A stretch of DNA of 62,742 nucleotides from contig NZ_BAGJ01000126.1 in assembly GCF_000308775.1 (NCBI RefSeq), forward strand, positions 1-62,742. Reading direction: 5' to 3'. Source of the DNA: Nocardia testacea NBRC 100365. Its GTDB lineage: Bacteria; Actinomycetota; Actinomycetes; Mycobacteriales; Mycobacteriaceae. A program made the translations under genes and the position numbers. The notes under the pieces are model-generated. The model did no database searches and had not been told where the DNA came from. It saw only the letters and a list, made by a program, of their open reading frames with translations. This document shows positions 1 through 9,454 of the stretch, one piece after another. How positions within the stretch are numbered: position 1 is the stretch's first letter; every line of letters begins with the position of its first letter.

Positions 1-1285
1 TCACCACCCGGCCCTGCCGGGTCTGTGCCCGGGACCGCCGGCCGGGGGCGCCCTCACCCACACCCGGCACCTCCCAGCGGGGCGGCCGGACCGGCGCCGC
101 GACCGGCGCGCTCGCCTGCCCCGTCCCACCGGAGCCACCCGGGCCGCCGGAGTTCTCGTCCGCCTCGGCGTCCGCACCGGGTGCCGCGGCACCGCCACCG
201 GGACCGTCGGGGTCGTCGTCGGGATCCGCCGGGCCGGGGGATTCGGGCGCGTCATGGCCGTCGGACGGGTGCTGCTGATCGCCGGCCTGCTCGGCGGCGT
301 CGCGCATGGCGTCGTCGAGCTGTTCGGGGGTGATCCCGGGTTCGTCGAACGGGTCCCGCCGCCGCCGGTGCGGTAGCGCCAGCTCGGCGGCGACGCGCAC
401 ATCGTCGGCGGTGACCCTGTCGCGTCCGCACCAGGCGGCATGGGCGGTGGCGGTACGGGCCACCACCAGATCGGCGCGCATACCGTCGACGTCGAAGGAG
501 GCGCACACCGCGGCGATCCGCCGCAGTTCCACATCGTCGAGCGCGACCCCGGGCAGCCGGTCGCGGGCGGTGAGCACGCGGTCGGCGATCTCGGCGTCCG
601 CGGCGGCGTAGGCGGCCGCGAAACCGTTCGGATCGGCCTCGTAGTCGAGCCGGCGCCGCACCACGGCCATCCGGACATCCACCTCCCGGGAGGCGGTCAC
701 ATCCACCGTCAGGCCGAAACGGTCGAGCAGCTGCGGCCGCAGCTCTCCCTCTTCCGGGTTCATGGTACCGACCAGGACGAACCGAGCGGGATGGGAATGC
801 GAGACCCCGTCGCGTTCGATGTGCACCCGTCCCATGGCCGCCGCGTCGAGCAACACGTCCACCAAATGGTCGTGCAGCAGGTTGACCTCGTCCACGTACA
901 GCACACCGTGATGGGCGGCGGCGAGCAGACCGGGCCGGAACGCCTGTTCGCCGTCGCGCAGGACCCGCTCCAGATCGAGCGAGCCGACGACCCGGTCCTC
1001 GGTGGCGCCGACCGGGAGTTCCACCAGCCGCGCCGGCCGGGCGCCCGATTCGTCGACCACCGGCGGTAGCAGCCGGGCCAGCGCCCGTACCACCGTGGAC
1101 TTCGCGGTCCCCTTCTCGCCGCGTACGAGTACGCCGCCGATACCGGGATGCACGGCGCACAGGATCAGCGCCAGCTGCAACTGCTCCTGCCCGACCACCG
1201 CGGAGAACGGGAACCCGGCCTCACCGCCGTCCGCGGCGGAGACGATCGGTCGGGGTGCGGGCCGGGCGGTTTCGGTGGAGGACAC
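1..1285 (-). CDS. Magnesium/cobalt chelatase-like AAA+ protein, 3' end outside the window
   Basis: Partial gene of at least 428 codons reading off the left edge. The N-terminal half is a BchI/ChlI-type AAA+ domain: Walker [10 protein letters not shown] lies at residues 56-64, and the Walker B region reads [11 protein letters not shown] followed by a helix typical of chelatase I subunits. The domain is followed by an acidic, Pro/Gly-rich linker (about residues 330-420). In family members of this layout the linker leads to a VWA (subunit D) domain, which would lie beyond position 1. The protein probably powers metal insertion into a tetrapyrrole; cobQ nearby makes a cobalamin link plausible but unproven. 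The GTG start was chosen because a TAGAGT -10 box lies 6 nt upstream and no Shine-Dalgarno is present. It corresponds in order to M. tuberculosis Rv2850c. Confidence 0.88.
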   Translation of the reverse strand, partial: MSSTETARPAPRPIVSAADGGEAGFPFSAVVGQEQLQLALILCAVHPGIGGVLVRGEKGTAKSTVVRALARLLPPVVDESGARPARLVELPVGATEDRVVGSLDLERVLRDGEQAFRPGLLAAAHHGVLYVDEVNLLHDHLVDVLLDAAAMGRVHIERDGVSHSHPARFVLVGTMNPEEGELRPQLLDRFGLTVDVTASREVDVRMAVVRRRLDYEADPNGFAAAYAAADAEIADRVLTARDRLPGVALDDVELRRIAAVCASFDVDGMRADLVVARTATAHAAWCGRDRVTADDVRVAAELALPHRRRRDPFDEPGITPEQLDDAMRDAAEQAGDQQHPSDGHDAPESPGPADPDDDPDGPGGGAAAPGADAEADENSGGPGGSGGTGQASAPVAAPVRPPRWEVPGVGEGAPGRRSRAQTRQGRVV

Positions 1286-1291
1286 GGCCCC

Positions 1292-1297
1292 ACTCTA
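1292..1297 (-). promoter_or_regulatory. -10 box TAGAGT of a probable leaderless promoter
   Basis: TAGAGT ends 6 nt before the GTG of the chelatase-like gene. A TANNNT box 6-8 nt from the start codon places the transcription start on the codon itself, the arrangement known for leaderless mRNAs in actinobacteria. Motif seen; leaderless transcription inferred. Confidence 0.5.
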
Positions 1298-1347
1298 AGA
1301 CGTGCCACCACCGGGCCCGGCCCTCCCCTGCCTCAGACGGGCGCCGG

Positions 1348-1794
1348 TCAACCCTTGCGCATCGGTACGTGCGCGACCCCGTCCTCGATGAACTCCGCCC
1401 CGTCGACCTCGAAGCCGTGTTTGGTGTAGAGGTCGATCAGGTAGGTCTGGGCATTGAGCCGGACGGTGTGCGATCCGGTCTCGGCGAGCGCGGCCTGCAG
1501 CAGCCGGGTGGTGTAACCGTGCCCCCGTGCCTCCACCGCGGTACACAGGCGCCCGATGCGGAAGGACTTGACGCCGTCCTCGTGCTCCTCGAGCAGACGC
1601 AGGGTGGCGATGACCTCGCCCTCGTCGTCGAGCCACAGATGCCGGGTCTCCGGCAGCAGATCCTGTCCGTCCAGCTCGGGGTACGCGCACTTCTGCTCGA
1701 CCACGAACACTTCGACACGCAGCTTCAGCAACTCGTACAGGGTGGGGGTATCGAGATCCTGCGCCCATGACCGGCGGAGTGCAACCGTAGACAT
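1348..1794 (-). CDS. GNAT family N-acetyltransferase (ElaA-like)
   Basis: This 148-aa protein is a single GNAT domain. It opens with a segment typical of the ElaA group (LYELLKLRVEVFVVEQKC, about residues 20-37). The acetyl-CoA loop is EARGHGYTTRLL near residue 90, and a terminal YTKHGF motif is typical of the fold. The family transfers acetyl from acetyl-CoA to an amine; the substrate here is unknown. Two ATG codons stand in tandem. The second was chosen because AAGG lies 7 nt upstream of it. The gene sits between mqo and the chelatase gene on the same strand, matching the order Rv2850c-Rv2852c, but a strong hairpin separates it from mqo, so it is probably transcribed separately. Confidence 0.85.
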   Translation of the reverse strand: MSTVALRRSWAQDLDTPTLYELLKLRVEVFVVEQKCAYPELDGQDLLPETRHLWLDDEGEVIATLRLLEEHEDGVKSFRIGRLCTAVEARGHGYTTRLLQAALAETGSHTVRLNAQTYLIDLYTKHGFEVDGAEFIEDGVAHVPMRKG

Positions 1795-1875
1795 CATCGC
1801 GCCTTGCTATCACACCTCGGCGCGAGATGCACGCGAATGCCCCGGACGCACCGCCGCGCGGGCGGCGACACGACA

Positions 1876-1906
1876 CGGCCCGCGGGGTTTACCACCCCGC
1901 GGGCCG
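1876..1906 (-). terminator. Hairpin terminator downstream of mqo
   Basis: A perfect 13-bp inverted repeat (CGGCCCGCGGGGT and its complement) encloses a 5-nt TTACC loop, 20 bp past the mqo stop. There is no long T-run, as is usual for actinobacterial intrinsic terminators. Confidence 0.75.
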
Positions 1907-1926
1907 TCGAGCGCGGATTCTCCGGG

Positions 1927-3444
1927 TCAGACCCCGGCGGCGACCCCGGCGCGCATATCGGACCGGTCGAGCTGCAACGCTTTACCCGTCCAGTCCCACA
2001 CCTCGCCGAACAGGCGCTGGTTCTCCGAGAGCTTCACACCCAGCGAGGGGACCATTTCCTTCAGCTTGGGCGTCCACTGCTGGTACTCGGCCGGGAAGCA
2101 GCGCTCCAGCACGTCCAGCATGGCGGTGACACAGGTGGAGGCGCCGGGCGAGGCGCCCAGCAGGCCTGCGATGGAACCGTCCTGCGCCGCGATGACGGCG
2201 GTACCCAGTTCGAGGACACCGCCGGCGCCCTTACGGCGGATCACCTGCACCCGCTGCCCGGCCGTGATGAGTTCCCAGTCCCGGCCCTCGGCCCGCGGGA
2301 TGAACTCCTCCATGGTGTACACCCGGCCGGACTGCGATTTCATCAACTCGGTGACCAGGTACTTCACCAGGCTCAACTCGGTGACGCCGACACCGAGCAT
2401 CGGTACCAGGTTGCCGGGTTTGATCGACTTGAACAGGTCGGCGTTGCTGCCGTCCTTGAGGAATTTGGGGGTCCATCCGGCGTAGGGGCCGAACAGCAGA
2501 CCCGGCTTGCCCTTGATGACCCGGGTGTCCAGATGCGGGACCGACATCGGCGGCGCACCGACCGCCGCCTTGCCGTACACCTTGGCTCCGTGCTTGTCGA
2601 TCAGCTCCGGATTGGTACACCGCAGGAACTGACCCGAGACCGGGAAGCCCGCGAAACCGCGGATCTCCTTGATTCCCGCCTTCTGCAGCAGCGGCAGCGC
2701 CCCGCCGCCCGCGCCCACGAAGACGAATTTGCTGATCAGGGTGCGGGTGCGTCCGGTCCGGGTATTGCGCACCGTGACCTTCCAGCTGCCGTCCTTCTGC
2801 TTGGACAGGTTACGAACCTCGTTACCGAAACCGATCTCGCCGCCGCTGGCGCCGATGTAGGCGAGCAGTTCTTTGGTGAGCGAACCGAAATCGATATCGG
2901 TGCCGCCGTCGGACCAGTTGAGGGCGATCGGATCGGAGAAATCGCGGCCGCGGGCCATCAGCGGTAGCCGGCGGGCGAACTCGTCGGGGCTGTCGATGTA
3001 CTCCATCCCGGCGAACAGCGGATGCCGGGAGAGCGCCTCGTACCGCTTGCGCAGGTACTCCACATCGGCGGCGCCGTGCACGAAACTCACATGCGGGATG
3101 GGGTTGATGAAGCTCGAGGGATCGCCGAGGATCCCGTTCTCCACCGCGTAGGCCCAGAACTGGCGCGAGACCTGGAACCGCTCGTTGATATCGACGGCCT
3201 TGCCGATATCGACCGAACCGTCCGGCTTCTGCGGGCTGTAATTGAGCTCACACAGCGCCGAATGCCCGGTACCGGCGTTGTTCCACGGATCACTGCTCTC
3301 GGCCGCGGCGGCGTCCAGCCGCTCGAACACCGAGATCGACCAGTCCGGCTGCAGCTGACGCAGCAGCGCGCCGAGCGTGGCGCTCATGATGCCGGCACCG
3401 ATGAGGACTACATCGGTCTTTTCAGTCTGGGCAGCGTTCGGCAC
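1927..3444 (-). CDS. mqo: Malate:quinone oxidoreductase
   Basis: This 505-aa FAD-dependent enzyme oxidises L-malate to oxaloacetate and passes electrons to the quinone pool at the inner face of the membrane, serving both TCA cycle and respiration. The N-terminus carries the dinucleotide-binding signature [14 protein letters not shown] (residues 12-25). The family-specific [17 protein letters not shown] segment (about residues 55-71) and a C-terminal [14 protein letters not shown] segment are clear, and full length matches the family. The GTG start has AAGGAAG about 10 nt upstream. The gene is monocistronic in appearance: a terminator follows it, and about 270 bp of intergenic DNA separates it from the divergent hydrolase. 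It corresponds to Rv2852c. Confidence 0.97.
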   Translation of the reverse strand: MPNAAQTEKTDVVLIGAGIMSATLGALLRQLQPDWSISVFERLDAAAAESSDPWNNAGTGHSALCELNYSPQKPDGSVDIGKAVDINERFQVSRQFWAYAVENGILGDPSSFINPIPHVSFVHGAADVEYLRKRYEALSRHPLFAGMEYIDSPDEFARRLPLMARGRDFSDPIALNWSDGGTDIDFGSLTKELLAYIGASGGEIGFGNEVRNLSKQKDGSWKVTVRNTRTGRTRTLISKFVFVGAGGGALPLLQKAGIKEIRGFAGFPVSGQFLRCTNPELIDKHGAKVYGKAAVGAPPMSVPHLDTRVIKGKPGLLFGPYAGWTPKFLKDGSNADLFKSIKPGNLVPMLGVGVTELSLVKYLVTELMKSQSGRVYTMEEFIPRAEGRDWELITAGQRVQVIRRKGAGGVLELGTAVIAAQDGSIAGLLGASPGASTCVTAMLDVLERCFPAEYQQWTPKLKEMVPSLGVKLSENQRLFGEVWDWTGKALQLDRSDMRAGVAAGV

Positions 3445-3701
3445 GGGTGTTCGACTTCCTTGTCCTGATGCGCGGGGCGCACATCCGTGGATGCGGTCCG
3501 CTGGGGCACGGGCGCTTGTGCAGTTGTATACGTGTCACGATGGGGAGCCCTACGGGCTCGGCCGAATGTAGGTTACCCACCGTTCACTATTGCCAATTGT
3601 GCACCTCGACACGCGCGGAATCCGCAGCCAGGGCGGCGATTGTGACGTAGATTCCTCCTCCGCGTCACCTTCGGGCCTGCCGTTGCTACTCATCGGTCGC
3701 C

Positions 3702-3707
3702 TAGATT
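3702..3707 (+). promoter_or_regulatory. -10 box TAGATT of a probable leaderless promoter
   Basis: TAGATT ends 7 nt before GTG 3715. The GGAGG between them is only 2 nt from the start, too close to act as a normal ribosome-binding site, which favours leaderless initiation. Confidence 0.55.
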
Positions 3708-3714
3708 GGAGGCC

Positions 3715-4746
3715 GTGACGAACGAATCCGCGGCCGGTATCAGCGCCCTCGGCCGAGCCGACGACTGGCAGCCGGATGTCCTCGGGGACGGGTACCAATA
3801 CCGCACCCTGCAACTCGGACCGGATCCCGACGGTGAGGGCGATATCGTCGCCACCCTGGTGCGGCATCTCCCCCCGGCCGACGCGGTGACCGCGGCCGAC
3901 GCGGTGCTGTACGTGCACGGTTTCACCGACTACTTCTTCCAGCGCCACGTCGCCGAGCATTTCACCGCCCGCGGCCACCGGTTCTACGCATTGGACCTGC
4001 GCAAATGCGGCCGCTCCCTACAGCCCGGCCAGACGCCCCACTTCATCAGCGATCTGGCCCTCTACGACCGGGAACTCGACGAATCGCTCCGGCTGATCAC
4101 CCGCGAAGTACCGGGGAGAGTGCTGGTCGTGGCGCATTCGACCGGCGGCCTGGTGACCTCGCTGTGGCTGGACCGGCGACAGCGCGCCGGGGGCACGGCG
4201 GCGGCAGGTATCAGCGGGCTGGTGCTGAACAGCCCGTGGTTCGATCTCCAGGGCCCGGCCTATGTGCGCACCGTGGGCACCCAGCTCATCAAGACGGTGG
4301 GCCGCTTCCGGGCGAAGTCGGCGCTGCCACTGGGCAAATCCAGTGCCTATGGCGACAGCCTGCACCACAGTGTGGCCGGGGAATGGGACTACGACCTGGA
4401 CTGGAAGCCGCGGGACGGGTTCCCGGTACGGGCCGGCTGGTTGCGCGCGATCCGGCTGGGTCAGGCGCGGTTGCACCGCGGGCTGGACATCGGCGTGCCC
4501 GCGCTGCTGCTACGGTCCAAGCTCACCAAGTTCGCCCGCGAATACGGGCCCGCGGTGGACGTCGCGGACGCGGTCCTCGACGTCGCGCAGATCCAGCGCT
4601 GGGCGGGCTGCCTGGGCGACCGCACGAATATCGTCCCGATCGACGGCGCCCGCCACGATGTGTTCCTCTCCGCCGAGGGCCCGCGTAGCGAAGCCTTCCG
4701 GGAACTGGACAACTGGCTCGACTGGCTGGCCGCCCGGCCGGCCTGA
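3715..4746 (+). CDS. Alpha/beta hydrolase (serine aminopeptidase S33 / monoglyceride-lipase type)
   Basis: A 343-aa cytoplasmic alpha/beta hydrolase. The oxyanion segment AVLYVHGFTDYFFQRH occurs near residues 64-80. The nucleophile elbow is AHSTGG with Ser near residue 142, and the catalytic His lies in ARHDVF near residue 314. The closest family pattern is Hydrolase_4 (lysophospholipase/monoacylglycerol lipase), so a lipid ester substrate is likely but not shown. GTG 3715 was preferred to an in-frame TTG at 3706 because the TAGATT box overlaps the TTG and sits 7 nt before the GTG. The gene is divergent from mqo and convergent, with a 1-bp gap, with another alpha/beta-fold gene. It matches the position of Rv2854. 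Confidence 0.88.
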   Translation: MTNESAAGISALGRADDWQPDVLGDGYQYRTLQLGPDPDGEGDIVATLVRHLPPADAVTAADAVLYVHGFTDYFFQRHVAEHFTARGHRFYALDLRKCGRSLQPGQTPHFISDLALYDRELDESLRLITREVPGRVLVVAHSTGGLVTSLWLDRRQRAGGTAAAGISGLVLNSPWFDLQGPAYVRTVGTQLIKTVGRFRAKSALPLGKSSAYGDSLHHSVAGEWDYDLDWKPRDGFPVRAGWLRAIRLGQARLHRGLDIGVPALLLRSKLTKFAREYGPAVDVADAVLDVAQIQRWAGCLGDRTNIVPIDGARHDVFLSAEGPRSEAFRELDNWLDWLAARPA

Positions 4747-4747
4747 G

Positions 4748-5311
4748 TCACCACATACTGGTCCGCAGCACGATCTCGGTGGCGAACTCCTGATCGGCCT
4801 CGGCGGCGACATTGTCGACGTCGATTCCGACCACCCGGAACTCGCCGTACACGTGGCGGCCGGAACTGTCGGCCACCGGCCGCGGCAGCCGTTTGGTCAC
4901 CAGCACGGTGGTGGGCAGTTCGACCGCCGGACATCCCGGGTCGAGCACCTCCCCGTCCCCGTTCGGTACCGCCGGATGCCCGCGATCGGCGACCACCAGG
5001 CTCACGAAGCGGCCGAAACCCTTCGCGCAGACCTCCCACGCCACGCTGGCGCCGGCACCCCGGCCGGCGACATTGGCCCAGGGCACGCCGATCTCATCGA
5101 GGGCCGCGTACACCCCGGCGGTATCGAGCCCCTCCGCCGTTTCGAACACGATGGTCCGCAGATCGGAACTGTGCAGCCGTGCGCACACCCGGTCGTAGAC
5201 GTCCGGTGGATCGCCGGAATCGGGGATCAGCAACACGCTGTGCTGGGTCACCGGCCCGTCCACCCGCACCGTCCAGTCCCGGTCACCGACCGCGATGCGC
5301 CGAGATTCCAT
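4748..5311 (-). CDS. Degenerate alpha/beta-hydrolase-like protein lacking the nucleophile
   Basis: The 187-aa product resembles the core of an alpha/beta hydrolase (SVLLIPDSGDPPDVYD near residues 25-40, FETAEGLDTAGVYAALDEIG, then a strand and elbow). At the elbow, where G-x-S-x-G is expected, it has GRGAG (residues 83-87), so the nucleophilic serine is absent. The protein is also shorter than active members. Catalysis is therefore unlikely; a binding or structural role is possible. ATG 5311 was chosen because TAGCGT lies 8 nt upstream; an upstream ATG at 5344 has no better signal. Its stop abuts that of the convergent intact hydrolase. Family assignment is an inference from pattern. Confidence 0.7.
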   Translation of the reverse strand: MESRRIAVGDRDWTVRVDGPVTQHSVLLIPDSGDPPDVYDRVCARLHSSDLRTIVFETAEGLDTAGVYAALDEIGVPWANVAGRGAGASVAWEVCAKGFGRFVSLVVADRGHPAVPNGDGEVLDPGCPAVELPTTVLVTKRLPRPVADSSGRHVYGEFRVVGIDVDNVAAEADQEFATEIVLRTSMW

Positions 5312-5319
5312 GCCGGTTG

Positions 5320-5325
5320 ACGCTA
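5320..5325 (-). promoter_or_regulatory. -10 box TAGCGT of a probable leaderless promoter
   Basis: TAGCGT lies 8 nt before ATG 5311, with no Shine-Dalgarno between them. Confidence 0.4.
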
Positions 5326-5398
5326 CACCGCCCACCCCTGCCATGGGGTCGCGTGGGTCAACAGCGCCGAGATCGTGACGCGGGACCGGCGGCGGCGA

Positions 5399-7000
5399 TC
5401 AGCCCGCGCCCGACAGCGCTTCCAAGGTGGTACCGACGCTCGGCAGCCCGGCCGGGACGCCCTCGGCGAGGAGCCGGTCCAGCCCGGCGACATCCAGATG
5501 CGCGGACACCAGATCGGCGAGCAGGTCCAGTTGCGCGGTCCGCACCGCCGCCACCCGGGTCCCGGGAGCCACCGTGAACCCGGAGCGCCCGGCGCACCGG
5601 GCGACCTCGGTGAGCCAGCCCCGCCGGAATTCGTCGGATTCGAGGAGCCCGTGCAGATGGGTGCCCCAGACCGCTCCACGCGCCCCGCCCTCCGGGATAC
5701 GCTGCCCGGTCACCGGATCGGCGCCGCCCGCCGCCTCCGCCCAGCCGGTGACGTGGAGCCACGGCTGCTCGGCGGTCCGCCGGACCCGGCCGTGATGGAT
5801 CTCGTACCCGGCCGCGGGCGTATCCGGCACGCCCCGCGCACCGGCCGCGGTGGTACGGCGCAGCACCTTCCGGCGGCCGAATTCGATATCCATATCCAGC
5901 AGTCCCAGCCCCGCCACCTCCCCCGCGCCCGATTCCACGCTGTCCACGATCCGGCGGCCCAGCATTTGATAACCCCCGCAGATGCCGAGGATCGGCCCGC
6001 CCACCGCGGCCCGGCGGGTCAGCGCGTCGGCGATACCGGTACGCCGCAGCCAGGCCAGATCGTCCACGGTGGCCTTACTCCCGGGCAGGACCACCAGGTC
6101 GGCGCCGGCCAGCGCCGCGGCGTCGCTCACCCAGCGCACCGTGACACCGGGTTCACAGGCCAGTGCTTCCACATCGGTCGAATTCGATATCCGCGGCAGG
6201 CGCACGGCGGCGACGGTGAGCCATTCGCTGCCGATCGGGGCCGCGGGACGGCCCACCGCCGCGCCGGCCACGGTGCCCAGCGAATCCTCGGCGTCGATCC
6301 AGAGGTCGTCGCGGTAGGGCAGCACCCCGAGCGTCGGGCGGCCGGTGCGTGCGGCCAGTTCGTCCAGGCCCGGCCGTAGCAGCTCCACGTCGCCGCGGAA
6401 CTTGTTGATCACGAATCCGGCGATCAGCCGTTGATCCTCGGGTTCCAGCACCGCGAGTGTGCCGAAGAGATGGGCCAGCACCCCGCCCCGGTCGATATCA
6501 CCGACCACGAGCACCGGTAGCTGCGCGGCCCGGGCCAGACCCATATTCGCCAGATCGGTGGCGCGCAGGTTGATCTCGGCGGGCGAGCCCGCCCCTTCGC
6601 AGATCACCACATCGAATTCCGCGCGCAGGGCGGCGAGCTCGGCGGCCACCACCTCGCGCAACCTGGTGCGATGGGTGAAATAGTCCGCGGCGCCCACCGT
6701 GTCCACCACCCGCCCGCGCACCACCAGCTGGGACCGCCGGTCGCTCCCGGGTTTCAGCAGGACGGGGTTGAACCGCACGCTCGGCTCCAGCCCGCACGCC
6801 TGGGCCTGCAGCGCCTGGGCCCGGCCGATCTCCCCGCCGTCGAGGGTGACCACGGAGTTGTTCGACATGTTCTGCGCCTTGAACGGCGCCACCCGCACCC
6901 CGCGCCGCCGCAACATCCGGCAGATACCGGCGACCACCACGCTCTTACCCGCGTCGGAGGTCGTCCCGGCGACCAGCAGCGCCCCGCCGGGCCCGCTCAC
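5399..7000 (-). CDS. cobQ: Cobyric acid synthase (adenosylcobyrinate a,c-diamide amidase)
   Basis: This 533-aa enzyme uses glutamine and ATP to amidate side chains b, d, e and g of adenosylcobyrinic a,c-diamide in cobalamin synthesis. The N-terminal ATPase domain shows GTTSDAGKS and [13 protein letters not shown]. The C-terminal type-1 glutamine amidotransferase domain carries the Cys in [12 protein letters not shown] (about residue 345) and the His in WGTHLHG. GTG 7000 was chosen because it overlaps the map stop by 4 nt (GTGA) and places the first beta-strand ALLVAG directly after the start. The overlap with map suggests translational coupling. In M. tuberculosis cobQ lies elsewhere, so the placement here differs. 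Confidence 0.95.
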   Translation of the reverse strand: MSGPGGALLVAGTTSDAGKSVVVAGICRMLRRRGVRVAPFKAQNMSNNSVVTLDGGEIGRAQALQAQACGLEPSVRFNPVLLKPGSDRRSQLVVRGRVVDTVGAADYFTHRTRLREVVAAELAALRAEFDVVICEGAGSPAEINLRATDLANMGLARAAQLPVLVVGDIDRGGVLAHLFGTLAVLEPEDQRLIAGFVINKFRGDVELLRPGLDELAARTGRPTLGVLPYRDDLWIDAEDSLGTVAGAAVGRPAAPIGSEWLTVAAVRLPRISNSTDVEALACEPGVTVRWVSDAAALAGADLVVLPGSKATVDDLAWLRRTGIADALTRRAAVGGPILGICGGYQMLGRRIVDSVESGAGEVAGLGLLDMDIEFGRRKVLRRTTAAGARGVPDTPAAGYEIHHGRVRRTAEQPWLHVTGWAEAAGGADPVTGQRIPEGGARGAVWGTHLHGLLESDEFRRGWLTEVARCAGRSGFTVAPGTRVAAVRTAQLDLLADLVSAHLDVAGLDRLLAEGVPAGLPSVGTTLEALSGAG

Positions 7001-7860
7001 GGCAGGGTCAGGATCTCGGCGCCGGTCTCGGTGACCACCAGGGTGTGCTCGAACTGGGCCGTCCACTTACGGTCCTTGGTGACCACGGTCCAGCCGTCGT
7101 CCCAGATCTCGTAGTCGATACCACCCAGATTGATCATGGGTTCGATGGTGAACGTCATGCCCGGTTCGATCACCGACTCGACCGCGGGCTGGTCGTAGTG
7201 CAGGATCACCAGGCCACTGTGGAAGGTCGGCCCGACGCCGTGGCCGGTGAAATCCCGGACGACGCCGTAGCCGAAGCGGTTCGCGTAGGACTCGATGACC
7301 CGGCCGATGACGTTGAGGGCCCGTCCCGGACGCACCGCCTTGATGGCGCGCGCGGTCGCCTCCTCGGTACGTTCGACCAGCAGTTTCACCTCTTCGTCGA
7401 CCTCACCGGCGAGGAAGGTGGCATTGGTGTCCCCGTGCACGCCGTGGATGTAGGCGGTGACATCGATATTGACGATGTCACCGTCCTGGACCACGGTGGT
7501 GTCGGGGATACCGTGGCAGATCACCTCGTTGAGCGAGGTGCAGCACGATTTGGGGAAACCCTTGTACCCGAGGGTGGAAGGGTAGGCGCCGTGGTCGCAC
7601 ATGTACTCGTGGGCGATCCGGTCGAGTTCATCGGTGGTGACGCCCGGGGCGACCGCCTTACCCGCCTCGGCCAGCGCCCGGGCGGCGATCTGCCCGGCGA
7701 TCCGCATCTTCTCGATGGTCTCGGGGGTCTGCACCCAGGGTTCGGACCCCTCCTTCGCCGTTTTCTTCCACACGTACTCGGGCCGTTCGATCCCGCGCGG
7801 GACCTCGCGGATCGGAGTGGGGTTTCCTGGAAGCAGCGGCTGGCGGGTACGCACGGACAT
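6997..7860 (-). CDS. map: Type I methionine aminopeptidase with N-terminal extension
   Basis: This 287-aa cytosolic metalloenzyme removes the initiator methionine. The catalytic fold is clear: [22 protein letters not shown] carries the two metal-binding Asp, GHGVGPTFH the active-site His, and [10 protein letters not shown] and QFEHT the Glu ligands. The first 40 residues contain the Pro-rich [14 protein letters not shown] segment, typical of the actinobacterial MetAP-1c subtype (as in Rv2861c, MapB). ATG 7860 is preceded at 7 nt by TACTCT. An in-frame start 129 nt further upstream exists, but the family extension begins at [12 protein letters not shown]. The stop overlaps cobQ. Confidence 0.95.
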   Translation of the reverse strand: MSVRTRQPLLPGNPTPIREVPRGIERPEYVWKKTAKEGSEPWVQTPETIEKMRIAGQIAARALAEAGKAVAPGVTTDELDRIAHEYMCDHGAYPSTLGYKGFPKSCCTSLNEVICHGIPDTTVVQDGDIVNIDVTAYIHGVHGDTNATFLAGEVDEEVKLLVERTEEATARAIKAVRPGRALNVIGRVIESYANRFGYGVVRDFTGHGVGPTFHSGLVILHYDQPAVESVIEPGMTFTIEPMINLGGIDYEIWDDGWTVVTKDRKWTAQFEHTLVVTETGAEILTLP

Positions 7861-7867
7861 GCGCTCC

Positions 7868-7873
7868 AGAGTA
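7868..7873 (-). promoter_or_regulatory. -10 box TACTCT of a probable leaderless promoter for map
   Basis: TACTCT lies 7 nt before ATG 7860. The GGAG within the gap is too close (3 nt) to be a typical ribosome-binding site. Confidence 0.5.
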
Positions 7874-7942
7874 GTCGGCGCAGGCCGGGCGGTCGCCGGG
7901 AACGTTCCCGGACGATGCCGCACGCCTCGCGCCGGCTCCTCC

Positions 7943-8716
7943 TCAGCGGACGCGAGCCCCCGTACGGACCTCGAATGCCACGCGGTCACCCCGATAGAGG
8001 GCGGCGACCCGTTCGATCGGACGGCCCTGGGTATCCACCCCGCGGCGTACCACCCGGATCAGCGGGACGGCGGGCCGGCAGCCGAGCAGCCCGGCTTCCC
8101 GGGGCGCGGCGAGCACGGTCTCGATCCGTTCGGTGGCACCGCCGTATTCGACACCGGAACTGCCGATCGTCGCCGACAGCGAACCGAGCGGATCGAAACC
8201 CGCGCGGAGCCAGCCGAACCGGTCCAGCGACAGATCGATTCGTTCCAGCGCGATGGGTTCGCCGTCCGCGTGCAGCATGCGCTCCAGGGTCATGATCGGG
8301 GTGTGCAGCGGAAGTTCCAGGTCCCGGGCGATCTCGGCATCTGCCTCGGTGTCCTCCCAGGAGAGCAGACTGCGCACGACCCCGGACCCGTCCTCACCGG
8401 CCGGCTCGGGCGCCAGCGGGCGCACCACCTTCGGGCGGGCCAGCACGGTCCCGCGGCCCTGTCTGCGGATGCGACCCTCGACCGCGAGGTCGCGCAGGGC
8501 GTGACGCACGGTTTCCCGGGCGACTCCGAAACGCCCGGCCAGTTCCCGTTCGGCGGGCACCCGGTCGCCGGGGCGTAGCTCGCCGAGCATCGTGTCCAGT
8601 TCGGCCCGTACCCGGTAAACCTTGGACAGTGCGGTGATTCCCGGCACCGCGGCTGTCTCTGTGTCGAGATCTTCGCGCGCCGTCACGGCACCTACGACCC
8701 CTTCGGTCTGCCTCAT
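7943..8716 (-). CDS. GntR family transcriptional regulator (HutC/UTRA type)
   Basis: A 257-aa regulator. The N-terminal winged helix (about residues 35-90) has the GntR signature [43 protein letters not shown]-type effector domain follows from about residue 105 ([21 protein letters not shown] and a C-terminal [13 protein letters not shown] strand). UTRA domains bind small ligands such as sugars, amino acids or phosphonates; the ligand here is not predictable. ATG 8716 has GGAGG 11 nt upstream; a TTG at 8734 is the alternative. It lies upstream of map on the same strand with an 82-bp gap. A target could be its own promoter or the DUF4254/acyl-CoA-ligase region. Confidence 0.9.
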   Translation of the reverse strand: MRQTEGVVGAVTAREDLDTETAAVPGITALSKVYRVRAELDTMLGELRPGDRVPAERELAGRFGVARETVRHALRDLAVEGRIRRQGRGTVLARPKVVRPLAPEPAGEDGSGVVRSLLSWEDTEADAEIARDLELPLHTPIMTLERMLHADGEPIALERIDLSLDRFGWLRAGFDPLGSLSATIGSSGVEYGGATERIETVLAAPREAGLLGCRPAVPLIRVVRRGVDTQGRPIERVAALYRGDRVAFEVRTGARVR

Positions 8717-8880
8717 GGCAGAAACTACCTCCAATTGGCCTGTACCGATGCGTTAACCGGGCATTCGCCGTGCGGTTCCATCAGGTCTAGGCCATTCGAC
8801 AATCTGCGGTCTTTCGCGTGCCCAACTCGGAGGTTCGACGACGTCCAGCGGACTGAACGTGGCGGTGATCCGCCGAACCC

Positions 8881-9324
8881 CTATTGCACCGGCAGCCGCC
8901 GGCGCCCACCCGCTACCTCGGCGATCAAATCGGTGTAACCGTCGACCAGTTCGGCGAGGTGGTACCAGTGCCGGTGGGTCCGATCACTGCGCACCCCGTC
9001 GGCCTCGATCGCCTGGTTCGCGGCCACCCAGCTGAACGCCATCCGATCGATCACCGCGCCGAGGCTTTCGGTGTGCAGTGAGGCGCCGTTACGGTGCTGC
9101 GGCATCCTGCGGGTGATCCAGTCGTTGATGTCGTCCACGAGTTCTGTTCTACGACAGTCGATTTCCGCTATCTGCGCCATATCCCGAACCTGCGCGCGGC
9201 GCTTGTGCAGTTCGACCAGTGCGTGCGCGAAGCGCAACAGCACTCGCTCCTGGACTTGCCGCCCCTGGAAGGCGCACAGCAGTTGAGGCGCAGTCGGCAG
9301 AGTTCCCAGAGTGGGTGCGCTCAT
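8881..9324 (-). CDS. DUF4254 domain protein
   Basis: A 147-aa all-helical protein matching my recollection of the DUF4254 family, which is expanded in Nocardia. The family pattern is visible: LLCAF near residue 16, then RFAHALVELHKRR, a segment beginning EIDCRRTELVDDINDWI, the HTESLGAVIDRMA motif near residues 84-96, and a C-terminal HLAELVDGYTDLIAEV. Function is unknown. ATG 9324 is supported by GAGGGG 5 nt upstream; longer in-frame starts exist up to 9417. It may share a control region with the divergent acyl-CoA ligase, because palindromes lie 85-130 nt upstream of its start. Confidence 0.75.
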   Translation of the reverse strand: MSAPTLGTLPTAPQLLCAFQGRQVQERVLLRFAHALVELHKRRAQVRDMAQIAEIDCRRTELVDDINDWITRRMPQHRNGASLHTESLGAVIDRMAFSWVAANQAIEADGVRSDRTHRHWYHLAELVDGYTDLIAEVAGGRRRLPVQ

Positions 9325-9408
9325 CCGCACCCCTCGAACTCGCCCGGCACCATCACACTCTGTACCAACATGATCGGCTCTCGATTCGGTAATCCCGGAC
9401 ATCGGATC

Positions 9409-9420
9409 GTTGTTCACAAC
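9409..9420. promoter_or_regulatory. Palindrome GTTGT-TC-ACAAC
   Basis: A perfect 5-bp inverted repeat with a 2-bp centre, about 85 nt upstream of the DUF4254 start. Size and location suit a regulator operator; the regulator is unknown, with the neighbouring GntR protein a candidate. Confidence 0.3.
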
Positions 9421-9440
9421 AAGGCTAGCTGGATCATGCT

Positions 9441-9454
9441 CTTACATATGCAAG
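9441..9454. promoter_or_regulatory. Near-palindrome CTTACATATGCAAG
   Basis: A 14-bp near-palindrome with one mismatched pair (CTT-R-CATATG-Y-AAG), about 120 nt upstream of the DUF4254 gene. It is AT-rich against a roughly 70% GC background, as expected of a regulator site. Function inferred. Confidence 0.35.

Noticed and set aside
252..1160. Long minus-strand open frame overlapping the chelatase-like gene
   Set aside because: Arg/Gly-rich shadow; the true frame has AAA+ motifs and reads through from 1285 to the edge.
3644..3670. Inverted repeat GTGACG...CGTCAC upstream of the hydrolase
   Set aside because: Only 6-bp arms with a 15-nt loop, which may occur by chance; not listed as a site.
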